Assembly (NCBI RefSeq): GCF_001039355.2
Contig: NW_019774958.1
Location: 939,582-1,003,581 of the forward strand
DNA from: Lingula anatina
Lineage: Eukaryota; Brachiopoda; Lingulata; Lingulida; Lingulidae
Direction: 5' to 3'
DNA: 64,000 bases
This document shows, one piece after another, positions 1-12,100 of this stretch; position 1 is the stretch's first letter; each line of letters opens with the position of its first letter. A program made the position numbers and the translations under genes. Under the pieces are notes generated by a model. It was given only the letters and a program-made list of their open reading frames with translations, had not been told where the DNA came from and did not search any database.

Positions 1-44
1 GGTGATCAACAATTTTTAGTCCCTCTCCCTGCCAGATAATTCCA

Positions 45-58
45 TTTATTCTTTTATT
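45..58 (-). terminator. Polyadenylation signals of the giant disordered-protein gene
   Basis: On the minus strand two AATAAA hexamers (58-53 and 50-45) lie 23-36 nt after the TAA stop at 83-81. This suggests a very short 3' UTR ending at or just beyond the window start. Confidence 0.5.
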
Positions 59-80
59 TATGATTTGTTTACTGATTTAG

Positions 81-155
81 TTATTTATAGGGTGCAATTT
101 TCGTTACAATGCTAGGTATACGAAATCTAGTTCTGTGGACCCCTGAGTGCAGCTT
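81..155 (-). CDS. Last coding exon of the giant disordered protein
   Basis: The exon follows a pyrimidine-rich acceptor (ACACTTTTCCAG) and encodes 24 residues, starting KLHSGVHRTRF and ending KIAPYK before TAA. The phase is 0, matching the donor at 267/266. The tail is strongly basic. Confidence 0.6.
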   Translation of the reverse strand, partial: KLHSGVHRTRFRIPSIVTKIAPYK

Positions 156-3100
156 CTGGAAAAGTGTGAGTCTGCAGTCGACATTATGTTTTAAAAGAAA
201 GTACGTAGCACTGCCCTCCCCTGGTCTGTTTATAATACCTGTATGCGCGTGTGTGAATATACGTACCTTCTTCATATCAACTCCCATGTTATCGAGAAGA
301 TCATTCAGTTTCTTGAACCCCTCCCATCCATCATCTGTCGCAGGCAGCTCACTATCGTCTGGCTTTGGTTTCTGGCATATGATCAGCAGGTCGTTAATTG
401 TGACAAAACCTTTGACCTCAAGAACAACCTCCAAGCATTTTTTCCAAGGAGGCAATTCTTCTTCGTCATCTTTCTTGTCGTCAGCGCCCCCTTTGTTTCT
501 GCGGGAAGGCGTGGGACTCCTGCTTCGACTTCTGCTCCTGTTTCTTTTGGGCTCGGCAAGAAGTTGTGGAGATGGTTTCTCCGCTTTTTCGCTCCCTGCA
601 GCTGCCTCTTCTTGCTTCTTTTTTTCTGCCTCTTCGCTGTAATCCTTCCCCAGCATATCAAATACATCAAACGCATCTACGTCTCTTCTGCGAGCCTTCG
701 GAGATGCTGTTACCTTTGACAAAAGTGTATCCAAATCTTCCAGGTTTTCCATAGAAAACGACTTCTTTTTTCTGGATTTCTTTTTCTTCTTTCCAATTGA
801 GTCCAAGTTTGTCATGGAAGCGCTGTGTTCCGCCGCAGAGGGCTGCAGCAGTCCGTGCTGTTGGCTGGGAACCGGGGAATCAATCAGGTTGGGTGTAGAT
901 TCGGTCTTGGGCAGTTTACCCGGAGTGTTATTTCTGTTTTTGGCGTCCTCATCTTCTTCAGCCACGGTGCTCATGTAGAATGCACTATAGATATCCTTTC
1001 CTTTTAGAGCGTTACGCTTCGACTGTGCTTTTGAAGGCTTAGGCTCTGGCTCAGCAGGCGCAGGGGCGTTAAACTTGTCCAGTAAGCCCCCCAGACAACC
1101 TGAAAGCTTCCCGGGTTTCTTCGCTGGTGCTGCTGCTTTCTTTTCCTCCGGTTTCGGTTGGTTTTTCATCCATCTGTCTTGCAACGCCTTTTTGCTGTGT
1201 GTCACTTCTTGCTGAGCTTCAGAGGCACGTATGCGAGGTGCCTTTGGTTTGAGTAGGTCATCAATATCATGAGCCGCACCGATGAACATGAGATCGTCCT
1301 CAGTGTTTGACGTCCTGGGCTTGAGGAGTCCAAACTGACTTGCTCGCGTGATAGCCCTGGGATCCAGTTTTATACCCATCATTTGGTCCAAGCTCGGTAC
1401 CTTCTGTCGAGTTTTAGTCGGGTCTGCGAGTTTTTGAGTTTTTGCAGTGTTCGCTTTGTTCATCCGTTCTTCATGCTTTGGCTCCGGTTTAGGTGGCGGC
1501 CATTGCTTTGTTCTACCAACAGCCGTCTTATTGAGATTGTCTTCTTCCTCATCCGAGAAATCGTCAGAAAAGTTATCTTCACTAAAACCTAACAAACTAT
1601 CGATGTCACGAACTTGTCCAATAAATCCACCAATTTTCTTACTGCGTCTGTTGTCCACGGACTCGGTATCTGTGTCAACATCGGATGGTCTAAGCTCGTT
1701 CTTAGGCACTAAGTCCGGCAACATGCCCGCCGAACCGTACCTCTTCATGCCCCCAGAGTAATCAGCGGACAGCCTCCGGCCTGGTAGAGATCCGGGTGCA
1801 CTCCAGTTGTCCTCGGCACCCGACTCGGAATACATGGAAGACGACACTGAGCCGGGTGCACTGCTGGCAACGCTGGAGAGACTCTCCATTGACGGGGCGT
1901 GGCGCATATGGGCAGGAATGGCGGTTTTATGTGGCGTAAGCCGGGAGTAGTTTTGATTTTCATCCGGCACTGTTAAAGTCGGCACCTGTTTGCTTGCCGC
2001 CTTTGTTTCCGTAAAATTATCAGTTTGTTTGAGTCTTTGCCTTGACTGGACGTTGTCATAGGGAGAAGGGGACCGATCTTCAGCACCGCGTCTGCTTGAC
2101 GGGGGTCTAAATCTACTCTGTTGGACTTTGATATCTTCAGCTGCTCCATGTTTTCTTCTGATGTTATCATACGGGGAAAGGGAACGGTGACCCGATTCGG
2201 ACATCTCATCATCGTCCGTAGCCGTGGAGGGTTTCCGGTACTTCGGTTGGAAAGGTGTTTGTTTCGGTTTCAGTTGTCCGGAATCTTTTCTGGTGTCTAC
2301 TTTTGAGTAGCGTTTTTTAATGTCGTCTAGATGAGATGGTGCTTTTGATGGCTCTGGAGATTTTGATAGCCTAGCGGCATCTTTGTCTTCCTTTTCTTTG
2401 CGTCCCCTCATCCAGCGATCTTGGAGGCTTAAGCGTTCTTTTGGCTCTTCTTTTTCTTGTTCCCTCTGTTTATTAAGTCGCCGTTTCCTGGCCTCTGACA
2501 TCTCCTCCTGTTTCTGCTCTTCTTTATTCAGCCGACTTTTCCTAACATCAGATTTGTCATCCTGGCGACTTGGTCGTCGTCTTTTCCCCTCGCCCTGTTC
2601 CTCTTTAGTTTCCTTTTGCTGGTCTACTTTCTTATTTAGTTCGGGTATTCTGTCCCTCCAGCTCTGACGTCGTGTTTCTTTCTGTTCTTCGGGTGCTGCT
2701 GGTGCCGGTGCCTGTGCCGGTTCCGGTGTTGGTGTTGGGGTAGGGGCAGGTTCGGCTTTGATCGCCTGCTGCTTGCGTTCTTTCCAACTCACAAACGGCT
2801 CATCGTCTTTTGCTTCAACGCTCTTTCCTAACTGCATTCTTGCTTTCCAACTACTGTAGGGTTCTAGGGTCGATTTGGCTTTCTCCCCCGATGGTTTTCT
2901 AGATCGATCTGAGACTCCGGGTTTTTTGTCTTTTGTGGGCGATTCTAAAGACCTGGAGGGTGACGATTTCAGTTCCTCACGCCTTGACGATCCAACTTCT
3001 AGCGTTGGTCTTGAAAATTTGTCTTCAAATCGACTTCGTTGAAAAGCAATGGTGCTTGTTGGTTTGGTCTCTGTTTTTGTTTTCTCTTTCTTTTTCCCCT

Positions 3101-6100
3101 TGTCAAACCACCCGTCCTCTTTCAGTTTATCCCTCCAACTTGAACGAGTATCTTTAGTTTCTTCTTCGTCCTTCTTTTCGTCTTTCTGCTTTTCCTCCAA
3201 GGGAATCTTTCTCTCTTGTGGTCTCTGGCGCTTCCTTTTGTTATCACCTTGGCTCTTTCTTTTATCTTCTCTTTCCTCTTCATCCTCTTGAGAGGTCATG
3301 GAAGTGGTCATTCCTCTTTGTCGCATAATAAACGGAGTTTGCTTCGGTTTGGCAACGCCATCTTCAGGCTTCCCTTTTTCATTCTCATCCTTTAACACGC
3401 TGTCTGAATCTTCGTCATAGTCATGTCTAATGTGTGCCAAACTGTATTTTTGTTCTTCGTTCTCTTGTTCCTGTTCGCTTTGTTGTGGCAGGTCAGTAGC
3501 TGGGTGAGTATCCATACGGCGCATTATGAAAGGTGTTTGCTTGGGCCGAATAATTTCATCATCCTCAACATCCTCGACCTTGCGTTTTTCAAAGAACTCT
3601 TCATCTTCATCTTTAAAGATGCTATCAAAATCTTCAACCTCACCCAGCTGTAACTCATTATTGCCAAGAGACACTTGTTCATGTGTTGGAGGCTGTATGG
3701 GTTTGACGGGTTCAGCCATGATCTCAACCGGCTCCGGCATCTTGACAGGTTCTGCAGTCGGGGACAAAGGTGGTTTCTCTACTTTCTCATTATTCTTAGG
3801 TTTCAACTTATCCTTTAATGAAACCTTTACCAAACCGTCGTCTGATTTTTTTATCTGTTTCTGATTTGCTTGGTCTTGTTGTTGCTGTACATCTTTCGCA
3901 GGTTTTGCCTTTTGATCAGAGACAATTTCACGTTGTTTAGCTTCTTCTGGAATTTTCTTATCGTCGTGATGTTCTTCTTGTTTTTTCTGTTGCTGTTGAG
4001 ATTGTTGGTCTTGTTCTTTCTTTTGCTTTTCCAGTTGCTTCAACTTCAGTTTATCTTTCAAGGATACTTTTACTATCTCCTCACCTTCTTTCTTATGAAC
4101 CGGCTCTTTATCAAATACCTCTTTTTGATCTTTAACTGAGACGTCATTTTCTGCGAGTCCCGTATCCAGTTTTGATAAAGCCAATAACCCAACCAAGTCA
4201 GAGTAATCAGATTTTGCCGATTTTCTCTTATTTGCCTCATCGTCGTCAGCGAAGTACAACGCTTTTAATATATCATCAGGTTTTTCATGACTGTCATTAA
4301 GTTCTTTCTCCTTATTGTCCAGTGCCTTGTTTTCACTTGCTTCAGGAGCAGGCGAGGCATCTGTCTCAATAGCTTTGGGCGTCTCTTTAATACTGGAATC
4401 CTCTGGTTCATCTTGCACCATCATATACAGTTCGACATCAAGTCCAGTCTCTTCAGAAGCCCCTAAATTCTCAATTGGAGATTCCGCCAAGTGGACGGTT
4501 TCTTCCTCAGGGACGCATTCTTCAGTCAAACTAGCCATCCTTACCATATTTTCCCCAGCCACCTCTTCTTCTTCCGTGGTCGTCTTGTGGCTATCTACGT
4601 CAACAGATACTGTAAACACGTCATCAGCTTCATCCTCGTCCACTGTCACAGCTCGTTTCAAGTTATCGTCATCGTCCATCACAATATCTGCCACGTCAGA
4701 GACAGACTCTCTCACATCTTCCATTGTATCGTCACTGATGCTGGCGACTTTAATCCGAGTATCGTCATCATCTGTCTGAGGTATGGCAAAATTAACTATA
4801 TCTTTCACTGCATCGGGTGGTTGTTCTAGGTTATCAACCGCGCCAGTTGCCAATTGTATTCGGTCCTCTTTTCGCGGTTCCATTACCAGTTCTGAGGCAC
4901 TTTGCTCACTAGATAGTTTCTCAAATTCAGGCTCCTTTGAAGTTGCGACCTGCAGTGTTGTGTTGTCGTTTTCAACTAAATCAGCAACGGTTTGTTTTTG
5001 AACAGAAGGAGACTCCAATTCTTTTTCCACAACAGCTGCAAGTTGCTCAGCTCCAGCATCTTCAGCTATTAAGTCACATTCAACATATAATCCTACTTGA
5101 GGTGCTTCAGTTGGATCTACAGTGAAGATGACATTGTCCTTGGTGTTATCTTCTTTAACTAGGTCTTCTGTATAATCAGTGGTTGCAGATTCAAGCTCCT
5201 GTTCCTCAACGGATGCAGTTTTCATTTCTTGGTCATCAGTATCAATAGGAGATGCCTCTAATTTTATATCATCATCACTGGCCAAGACACGTTCCTCTGC
5301 CGTGCGAAGTTTTTGTGACTCGTTGTCCCCGTCTTCGTGAATCTCTAATACTGGCCACACGATGTCTGCTAAATCATTTAGGTGACACTGGGAACTGCGT
5401 CTCGATGTTGACATAGACGAAGAACGCGGCGAGTTTAGGTCGATGAGATTAAACTCACTGGAAGTCGATCCCTCTCTCTTTCTTTGGGCACCATTGAGTT
5501 GCGGTGCAAAAAGAACCCAGTCATCTGTGGAGGTGGATACTGCTTTCTGGAATACATTTGGGACGTCTTTCAAAACGGCATCTTCGGCCTTTGTGTTTTC
5601 AACGGTCTCAACGTTCAGCAAGTCATCGACAGAGCTACACCTTAAGGGTTGTTTGGTGTGTGTCTCTAGCTCAGTCTCGGCCTGCAAAGAAACAGACCGT
5701 TCAAGTGGCTGTTTATCGTCTAAATCCACAAGGTTGTTAACATATATAGTACCGTGCCATGGAGGGGTTTGTGTTTGTTTTGTCGTTAGATCTTCAAACA
5801 TGTCCTCCCTGGATTTCCATTTCATCCGTTCTAACACACTGTCTTCATCAGGCTCGTATGATAGCGTCTGTGTTTCTACAGTGCATGTACGAGGGCCAGA
5901 GTCTCGCCTGCGTGTCCTGCTTTTGCCTGGCACGTGCAGAATATCCTCACGTGAGTTTGATCTGCTACTGCTTTTTCTGCTGCCAGGGGATAGAATGTCT
6001 TCCCTGGAGTTTGACCTACTTGTCTTCCTGCTTCCTGACGATCTCTTGTCGCTCAGGACATCCTCACGGGAACTTGATCTACTTTTCTTTGATTCGCTTG

Positions 6101-9100
6101 ATTTGCCCTTGGAGCGCCTGTCATCTAAGTCCAGAACATCCTCCTGGGAGTGGGATCGGCTTCTTCTGCTTCCTGAGGACCTCTGGCGGGAAGACTGTCG
6201 AGATGACTGTGAAGAATCGCGAGAATCTAACAGGTCCTCGCGAGAATTGGTTCGATGACCTGATCTTCTTCCTTTGTGTTTCCCTATTGATATATCGTTT
6301 GAAAATGCATCAGAAGAACCACCATGCTCTATATCTTCATCTTCTCTATATTGGTGACCGCTGTGGGTACGGTGTCTATGGCGTTTTTCATCGTCTGCCC
6401 TGTTAAGTGCAGATTTTCTATGGTTTTTATTCGGCGGCCCTCCATCGTCTTGTGAGGTAAAAACGCTGTCTCTGGAACCATAGATGGAATCTAGTTTAGG
6501 TTTCTTTTTACGTTGAGCTTCAACGTTTGGAGAAATTTCTCTCTCGAAGGGTGGTGGGGTTGTATCCCTGCTACTGGCAGAGGGTCTTGGTGATCTCACT
6601 CCTTGTTCGCTCTCCTCACTGTTCACTTTGGACAAGCGCAGTGCCCTTTTATCACGATCTGATTCCTTACTATTCTGTCTGGACGCTTTTGATGATCTCC
6701 GTTCACTTTGGTGGGAAGAATTACTCGACGACCTCGAGTGAGATTTTTTCTTTGCTTGTTCTACATTTTCAGTTGAACCGTCTTTACCATCTTCCGAGTA
6801 CCGTGGTGATCTGGAACCCCTTGTTCTGCGTTCCGAGGCTGACAAGGACTCGACGGAGTCCTTTCTTCTCTGTCTGTTTGGTTTGTATGGGGCGCTGTCG
6901 TCCGGGCTTGACTGCGGAGTTACTTTCCCCTGGTTTTCAGCAATTTGCTTCCTTAGCACCTGCTCTGCCGGCGTATCCAGCTGCTCCTTCCACGATTTCA
7001 CCTACAGAACCAAACAGAGAGTAAATAGCAAGTTAGAGTTTGAGAAAATTACTGAAAATAAAACCAAAACCTAAATCAGCGCTTCAATTTATTATGCAAC
7101 AGTAAAACAATTTACCCATTAATCAGCACGGCCGCCTGAATAAGTTGCCGCAGTGGTGAGCAATATTACCTGACATTTGGATTGAGGTACCAGTTTTGGC
7201 ACTGAAATCAGCGGTAGTCATTGCGAAATAATATCTTCAGGTGAAACTCATGATCACTGCTATGCATCCTTACACACACGATATGAATACAATATATTAC
7301 AGATTGAGTTTTATTTGTATAGCATTTGGTTGACTTGCCTTTTCGATGCTATCGCGTAAGCTTAGAGTTTCTGGGGTAAGTGGCACCACAGGGGGCACGG
7401 AGGGGGACTCTGGTTCAGCAGGTTCTGGCTCTGGTTCCGAAATAAACAAGTCAGGGTTGATGTTATCTCTACTTGACTTGTGTCGTCTAGAGCTTTGGGA
7501 GGGTGGGCGGGAGTCCTCTTCATCGTCTCTAAAATCTCTCGAGAACCGCCGTCTACGATTTGCGCTTTCTTCTTGTTCCGCTGCGTCAGCGTCGTCATCA
7601 AAGAAGGCGCGCGATCCCCGACGTCTGAATATGAATGGCGTCTGTCCTTCAGCGGCACTTGCATATTCGGAGTCGTCTGCTGTGGAATTCTTGGGAGTAC
7701 TGGTCAATGGTTCACGCCGCCTGCGGCGTCTGTGAGAAACACTGTCCTCCTCTTCCGTTTCCGTGGTGTCACGCTGCTGATCACGTGCCCGTCGCCGTCG
7801 CCTCTCATCCGTGGAATCCTGTCTGGAAGTAGATCTTTGCGGGCGGGGAGGTTTTCCGTAAACTTGGTCCCGCCACGATGTTTCTGAGGGGACTTCGTCA
7901 GCCATGTCCTGAGTGAGAGATGGTCGGTCGGTTCTACTCGTCTGCCGCGAGATGCCAGAAGAGCTTTTCTCTTCCGTTTGGCTTATTTGTCGAGAAGGAG
8001 GATTGGAGGAGGTGGGAGAATCAATGGAATTCTGCGTTACGTATTTATCATAGTATTTATAGAACGAATCTGGCCCGATATCGCCTGCTACGGAATCGGG
8101 CTCTTTAAAATCAGTTTGACTAGCACAGTCTATTGTCAGGGGTCTATTAGGCCTGAATCGTCTCCTGCGAGCGTTGGTCTCTTTTTTCAGATACGATCGT
8201 CGCCTTTTCTGTGAAATGGAACTTTCGTCTCTGTCCCGCCTTCTTCGGCGCCGTCTGCGTGCGTTCGTTGGCTCGTTGTCGAAGTCGACTGGAGATGTAC
8301 CTCTGCATATCACGTGTGTTTTTCTGTCGTCTGAGTCGCCGCCGCTGTCACTGGCAAAGTCTGAACCAGAAGACGGCGCCCGCGTAAAAGGGGTATGTCG
8401 TGTGGATGATTTCTCGTCATCTGTCTCTCCAAGAGAACTCCTGCGGAAAAAAATGGAAACCCATATGTTAACGGTTAGGCAGCAGTTTGCTCACTCTTCT
8501 GTGAAATAAATTAAAGGTCATTGCACACGCTGATGTCACAATTATATCTTAAAAGAAACGTTTTTGTTCATTTCAAATGTAAAGTAACGCAGTTTAAAGA
8601 GGAATGTAAAAGAGAGACGGGTTATTTGCACTACTGTGCCAAATATTCAAATCATCCCTTTTCGTTAACCGAACTTTCAAACCTTCTCTAGAAATGAGCT
8701 ATATTAATTAAAATGGCAACACTTGTTACTGCAGAGTTACGGAAACGGGGCACTCTTCAACGCACCAAGAAAGCTGTCTTATCAAATGTTATCATGGTGA
8801 AACGCCGTTCAAAAAGTACTTCTGCAACCGTGACTTAATATAAAACTTACCTGTACAACTGATCACCTGTACATGTAAGCAATATTGTGATTTACTCGAT
8901 AAGTTAACTGATGTTAATTCTCAACTGTAGCGGTCAAGCTATGGATGTTTCCCAGAATCTGGCCAATACATCAAACAACTTACTTAATCTTTACCTGCAG
9001 GTTTCAATCTTTTTGCAAAATTGCTCCTCTGCAAGTAATTCCAACCTTATCCCAGATATTGTTGGTAATTCTACACACATTTTGCCGTTTACGCTTATCT

Positions 9101-12100
9101 AAAACACCTTCCAAATGTAAACCATTCACTACACGCCTTTTCAACTGCCGCTTTTTGACAGTGTTTCAATTTTCCAGTGAATAGTCTCATTTCATTAATA
9201 TATATATATATTTGCAACAGACCGGATTCTTGCAAGGTCCCTTACGATACACCTTAAATATTTCTTTTGATTTTTAAAAATCTTTTTTAAATCTCAATTT
9301 CAGATATTGGCACTGGCCTTTTTTCGAGCTCAGATATACTAGACAAGCACAGAAAAGGTTATAGTTCAATTGGGGATTTCATTTCTTTCAATTACCCTTG
9401 TATGACCAGTACATTCCGTTACTAAAAATGATATTATACAACATATAAACTTATATATTATACGTTATATTATACATCATACAAATATGATATGTAACAT
9501 AAATACCTGGAGAGCTGTCGCGTCATACCAGTGTACGCAGGCGCAGAGTGGGTGGAATGACTTGATAACTGCCGGGAGTAGGGAGTTAACTCTCGTGACG
9601 GCTGGCTGGCCACACTATAGCTCCCTGCCTCTCTGGCCGACGCCGTCGAGGCTTGGCGATCATAACTTCCGGCGTAAGACCCCGAATCTCGTCCGGAATC
9701 TTTTGATTTTGTCGGTTCTTCATTTCTACTGGTGCTGTAAGTCCTATCTCGCGCTGAGTATGTTGGAGTGCTAGTGTGATCGTACCGTGAAAGTCTAGAA
9801 TACCCAGCCGGTGAGGGATCCCGGCTGGTGGGTTGTGAGAGGTAGCCACGAGCTCCGCCATAGTCCGAACCCCGAGACGACGCCCGATCCAGGCTGCCGT
9901 ACGACCGGGTACTTCCCCCATAGTCTGATAAATAACCACTGCGGTTTGATGTTCTATCTAAAGATGAATATCTATCCCTTGACCCCCCTCCATACCCCCC
10001 GTAACCGGTGGAGTACCTGTCTCTGGGGGTGGTACCACCGCTGTATTTGTTCAAAGCACCTGAACTACCATATCTATCCAGTGAACTATTACTTCCATAT
10101 CTGTCTAAGGAACCGTAACTGGAAGATCTCCCAAGTCCTGTGCCGTAGGTCGTACCCCCGGCACCGTAAGTCCGTGTAGTCCCACCACCACCACCACCAC
10201 CATATGAAGTTGTGAGGTCTCCATAGCTACGATAAGACCCTAACCCACCGCTGCCACCACTGGTGTAACCTCCACCGCCGCCATAACTGCTGCCACCGCC
10301 TCCGTACGTACGTGAGGAGTAACGGCCGCCGCCGCCACCGCCGCCGTCATACTGAAAGGTAAAATGATGGCAATGAAAATTTTGATGACATATTTTGTTA
10401 AATATTTGCCTTTAACTTTTTTACCACTAACATCCGCCTTAACACCATTTAATCTGAAACTATCTGTCTATCCAAATGAATGAAAAAAAAACTAAATCTG
10501 AAACTGAAAAGATGTCTTAATAAAAAGATTAATAAAAAAACAGATAAACAAACAAATAAAGAAAGAAAAAGACCAAGACTTTAATTCGTAGTGGAAGAAT
10601 TAATGCTTAGTACTTAAGTGCTGATGACCGTCGGATAAGGTTCAATTCATCTTTGATTAAGTTTTATCAAGTTTTAGCCGACAATTAGTTGAACCTATAA
10701 TGAGCACAAGACTGGTGACACACCCCAATGAATAAAAGCAACAAGCAGAAATTTCAATTAAACATTATATGTTAGTTAATAAAGAAAAATATAAAAACTT
10801 TTATGGTCAACAGCATCTGAACCTTCGGAAGATCCGATAAACATTAAATTGTTCGAGTTCTATTTCTTTTATTTCTTAATTTACACTCTATATCAATTAC
10901 TATTTTCCATATGCTTGTCACTTTCAAGATTTCTTTTCATGTCGATGTTTACACACCAAAACGCTTTTACTAAATGGTGAACTTAATTTGATGCTAAAAT
11001 CAATCTCTTGACACAATTTTGGGAGAAATTTGGAACACCATGCCAGATCTGTCAGATAAAATGATCATTCCTCTCTGTCATGCTTAAACCGTACCGGATG
11101 CCGTTATTATGGGGTTTAACTGCGGAAACTCCGACAGCTTTGGTGTCTGACGTTGTGCGGAAACCGAACCCGTAACGTCAAACACTCGCATGGAGCGGGA
11201 CACAGTAAGGCGTGCGAGGATAAAGTTGAGGTTTTGAATACCACCGATCATCTATCATTATTACCATGCCCTAGGAGTGAGCTTATGAAAAACACTTTAG
11301 CCCGAAAATTAGTCTAAAAGTATAGACCAAAAATTTGGTATGCTTCAGTTCAAAATAAAGCCATAATAGCCAACTTGAATACAGAAAGCATTGCTCTGAA
11401 ACCTTTGGCATTTCTTTTTTGTTATATAAAAAGCACAGTATTCTATTTAATTGGACTTTCATTGATACAATTAAATTTTGTTTAAAAGTTCGGATCCGTT
11501 TTTGTTTTAAAATGAAACAGGCCTCATGTAGATGACAGGGAAGTTATTTAACACATGTTTAAGATTAAATCAGTTTGTTTAAAAAAGTGACAACGGATGC
11601 CAATTAGACAACGCAGTTAGACAGTTATTGTGGTGCAATCGTATGCCTCCTAACCTAGGATACACATTATTTATTCTAAAAATTGGTTAAAAAAACATGA
11701 AAATACGCCATTAGTATTATCGTGGAATGTATTTGCTTTCACTTCCACGGCTAGTTCCCTCCTAAGGATAAGGTCTGGTCCCATATTTATCTATCTTTCT
11801 ATCTTCATCGCAAAGTCTTGTCAGCAATTAAAAATCGCTCACTCAGACCATGGTGATTGCTGCAATGCAGGCAAAACGTTACTTTTAACCTATATTCTAT
11901 ATTAATGTATTTCACAGCGAGTGTGAATAAGAATGAATAATACGCCCCTAGCATGTACAAAAAGCACCCAATTTTATGATTAAGGGAACTGAACCTATCT
12001 AAGTCTTCAATTACTTGTAATCTAATCAGGGCTCTTAGAATTGTGCTTTATAATGAGGACAGAGTAAGCCAAAGACAAGTACGAACAACTGTCTTATAGA

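Noticed and set aside
109-7074. Many plus-strand open frames opposite the giant minus-strand exon (for example 271 aa at 5443-6258)
   Set aside because: Composition mirrors the antisense of Ser/Arg/Glu codons. They overlap each other and lack splice or start context.
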